Source: Bacillota bacterium (GTDB taxonomy: Bacteria; Bacillota; UBA4882; UBA8346). From it: a stretch of 63,261 nt of DNA. Below the pieces are notes generated by a model. It did not search any database. It was not told the DNA's origin and saw nothing but the letters and a program-made list of their open reading frames with translations. Positions 62,003 through 63,261 of the stretch are shown here, piece by piece. Made by a program: the position numbers and the translations under genes. Each line of letters begins with the position of its first letter. Position 1 is the first letter of the stretch. Location of the stretch: contig JAEZJQ010000092.1 in the NCBI GenBank assembly GCA_023436305.1, positions 1 through 63,261 of the forward strand. The letters are read 5' to 3'.

Positions 62003-63261
62003 TGTCTCGTTCTAAATCAATCACTTCTATAGTATTCGTTACGATGTTACTTATTGGTATTTTAAGCATGGGCGTAATGTTAACACCAACATGTGCCGCA
62101 ACACCGATAAAAATAATGCCCTGCGGTGATTCAGTGACCGCTGGTATAGGAAGCACCGGCAATGGAAGTTATCGCACTGATTTATACCAGCATTATACAA
62201 CGGCCGGTATTTCTATCGACTTTGTCGGTTCGCAAAGCAGCGGACCCTCCAATTTGCCGGACAAAAATCATGAAGGCCATTCCGGGTGGACCATTCCCCA
62301 AATCGCCAGTAATGTCAATGGTTGGCTGAATACATACAATCCTGATGTCATGTTGCTTATGATTGGCGGAAACGACACATTACAGGGCACCGTACCCACC
62401 AGTGGGCTTAGCTCCTTGATTGATCAGATTACCAATTTAAAACCGAATCTTATCTTGTTCGTCGCTGATTATTACTATTCACTGCCAAGCACCCCGAATT
62501 ACAACCAGATAATCCAGTATGACGCGGCCATCCCGGGAATTGTTCAGGCGAAAGCCGACGCCGGCAAGAAAGTCTATTTTGTCAAACTGAGTGACGCCAA
62601 TTTATCAACCTCGGAATATGCGGACGGTTTACATCCGACTGATTCTGGATACAGCAAATTAGCCACCATTTGGTATAACAGCACCATATCCATTTTAAAG
62701 GGAACTGGAACACCGACACCAACACCAGTTCAAACCGCTACCCCGGGAACAGGAACCCCGACTCCGACGCCGGTTCGTACAGCAACTCCACTGGCAACTC
62801 CGACCCCAGTTCCACCATCGGGCAGTATTAAGATTCAATTTTATAATCAAAGCACTGCCGCCAACAGCAACCAGCTTTATATGAATTTCAAATTGACCAA
62901 TACCGGCAGCAGCGCCTTGGCGCTTTCCAATGTGAAACTGCGGTATTATTATACCAAAGATGGCACCCAAGCGCAAAACTTCTATTGTGACTATTCACCG
63001 GTGGGTTCCAGCAATATTCAAGGTTCCTTCGTAACCATGAGTACTGCCAAGACCGGAGCTGATTCTTATGTGGAAGTGGGCTTCTTAAGTGGCGCCGGCG
63101 ACTTGGCGGCTGGTGGTAACATCACAGTACAAACACGGGTTGCAAAGAGCGACTGGTCAAACTATACCCAATCCAACGATTACAGCTTTAATTCCTCAGC
63201 GACGACTTATGTGGACTGGACCAAAGTGACCGGATATGTCTCCGGAGAGTTGCAATGGGGA
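62002..63261 (+). CDS. Secreted SGNH/GDSL esterase with CBM3 (incomplete at window end)
   Basis: An open frame of 420 codons runs off the window. A signal peptide (hydrophobic segment about 10-30, cleavage near CAA at 31-33) precedes an SGNH hydrolase (about 35-230): IMPCGDSVTAG with catalytic Ser44, LMIGGND with oxyanion Asn, and DGLHPTDSGY with the Asp/His pair. This pattern is that of CE3-like acetyl-xylan or oligosaccharide esterases. A Thr/Pro linker (TPTPTPV) leads to a CBM3 (about 275-420; IQFYNQSTAANSNQLYMNFK). Comparison with the CBM3 at 24833 shows that only about two residues are missing. AAAGGAGG lies 8 bases before the ATG. Confidence 0.88.
   Translation, partial: MSRSKSITSIVFVTMLLIGILSMGVMLTPTCAATPIKIMPCGDSVTAGIGSTGNGSYRTDLYQHYTTAGISIDFVGSQSSGPSNLPDKNHEGHSGWTIPQIASNVNGWLNTYNPDVMLLMIGGNDTLQGTVPTSGLSSLIDQITNLKPNLILFVADYYYSLPSTPNYNQIIQYDAAIPGIVQAKADAGKKVYFVKLSDANLSTSEYADGLHPTDSGYSKLATIWYNSTISILKGTGTPTPTPVQTATPGTGTPTPTPVRTATPLATPTPVPPSGSIKIQFYNQSTAANSNQLYMNFKLTNTGSSALALSNVKLRYYYTKDGTQAQNFYCDYSPVGSSNIQGSFVTMSTAKTGADSYVEVGFLSGAGDLAAGGNITVQTRVAKSDWSNYTQSNDYSFNSSATTYVDWTKVTGYVSGELQWG

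Overview
The window reads as bacterial chromosome from a fermentative, plant-polysaccharide-degrading Bacillota-like organism, probably an uncultured or thinly sampled lineage. The reasons are strong AAGGAGG-type ribosome binding sites, TTGACA-type promoters, many intrinsic terminators, a KimA-type potassium importer, a UgtP-type glycolipid glucosyltransferase, and cellulases and mannanases with Thr/Pro linkers and CBM2/CBM3 modules. No taxon marker gene is present and I could not run a search, so the affiliation is inference. The sugar-binding protein has an ordinary signal peptide without a lipobox, which fits a diderm envelope but does not prove one.

Layout. (1) 1-1292: AT-rich, with a decayed LuxR-type HTH remnant, a MITE-like element and a terminator hairpin. 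(2) 1293-13092: one tightly packed plus-strand operon joining a full chemosensory set (CheA with its own receiver, CheW, receptor, CheB, CheR, two stand-alone receivers, three CheX-like proteins) to a partner-switching set (RsbW-like kinase, STAS protein, receiver-PP2C phosphatase). A BarA-like hybrid kinase follows (13430-17011). No flagellar gene or sigma factor is present. (3) 17134-19158: a tetR gene between two matching palindromes, then a membrane glycosyltransferase. (4) 19331-26308: secreted accessory proteins and relics: a patatin stub, a 14-repeat WD40 protein, an unknown secreted protein, a truncated beta-propeller, and a CBM6-Fn3-CBM3 protein with no catalytic domain. (5) 26686-39301: mixed housekeeping and accessory genes: NYN/OST-HTH protein, GH3 beta-glucosidase, glycolipid glucosyltransferase, KimA, FRG-domain protein, HU, membrane glycosyltransferase, and a frameshifted acetyltransferase. 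(6) 39425-63261: a glycan-utilisation region.

Region 6 forms a coherent beta-mannan/cellulose pathway. Secreted GH5 and GH9 enzymes carrying CBM2 or CBM32 cut the polymer. An ABC importer (binding protein plus two permeases, no ATPase) takes up oligosaccharides. An AGE-family cellobiose/mannobiose 2-epimerase and two GH130 phosphorylases would process them in the cytoplasm, and the GH3 enzyme upstream would handle beta-glucosides. Two lacI genes and two GH130 genes are arranged as a mirror-image pair. AraC and TetR regulators sit by the cellulase and by a terminal SGNH esterase-CBM3 gene, which runs off the window just before its expected end.

Gene decay recurs: at least six fragments or frameshifts are recognisable, together with three MITE-like elements. 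No rRNA, tRNA, CRISPR array or complete transposase gene was seen.
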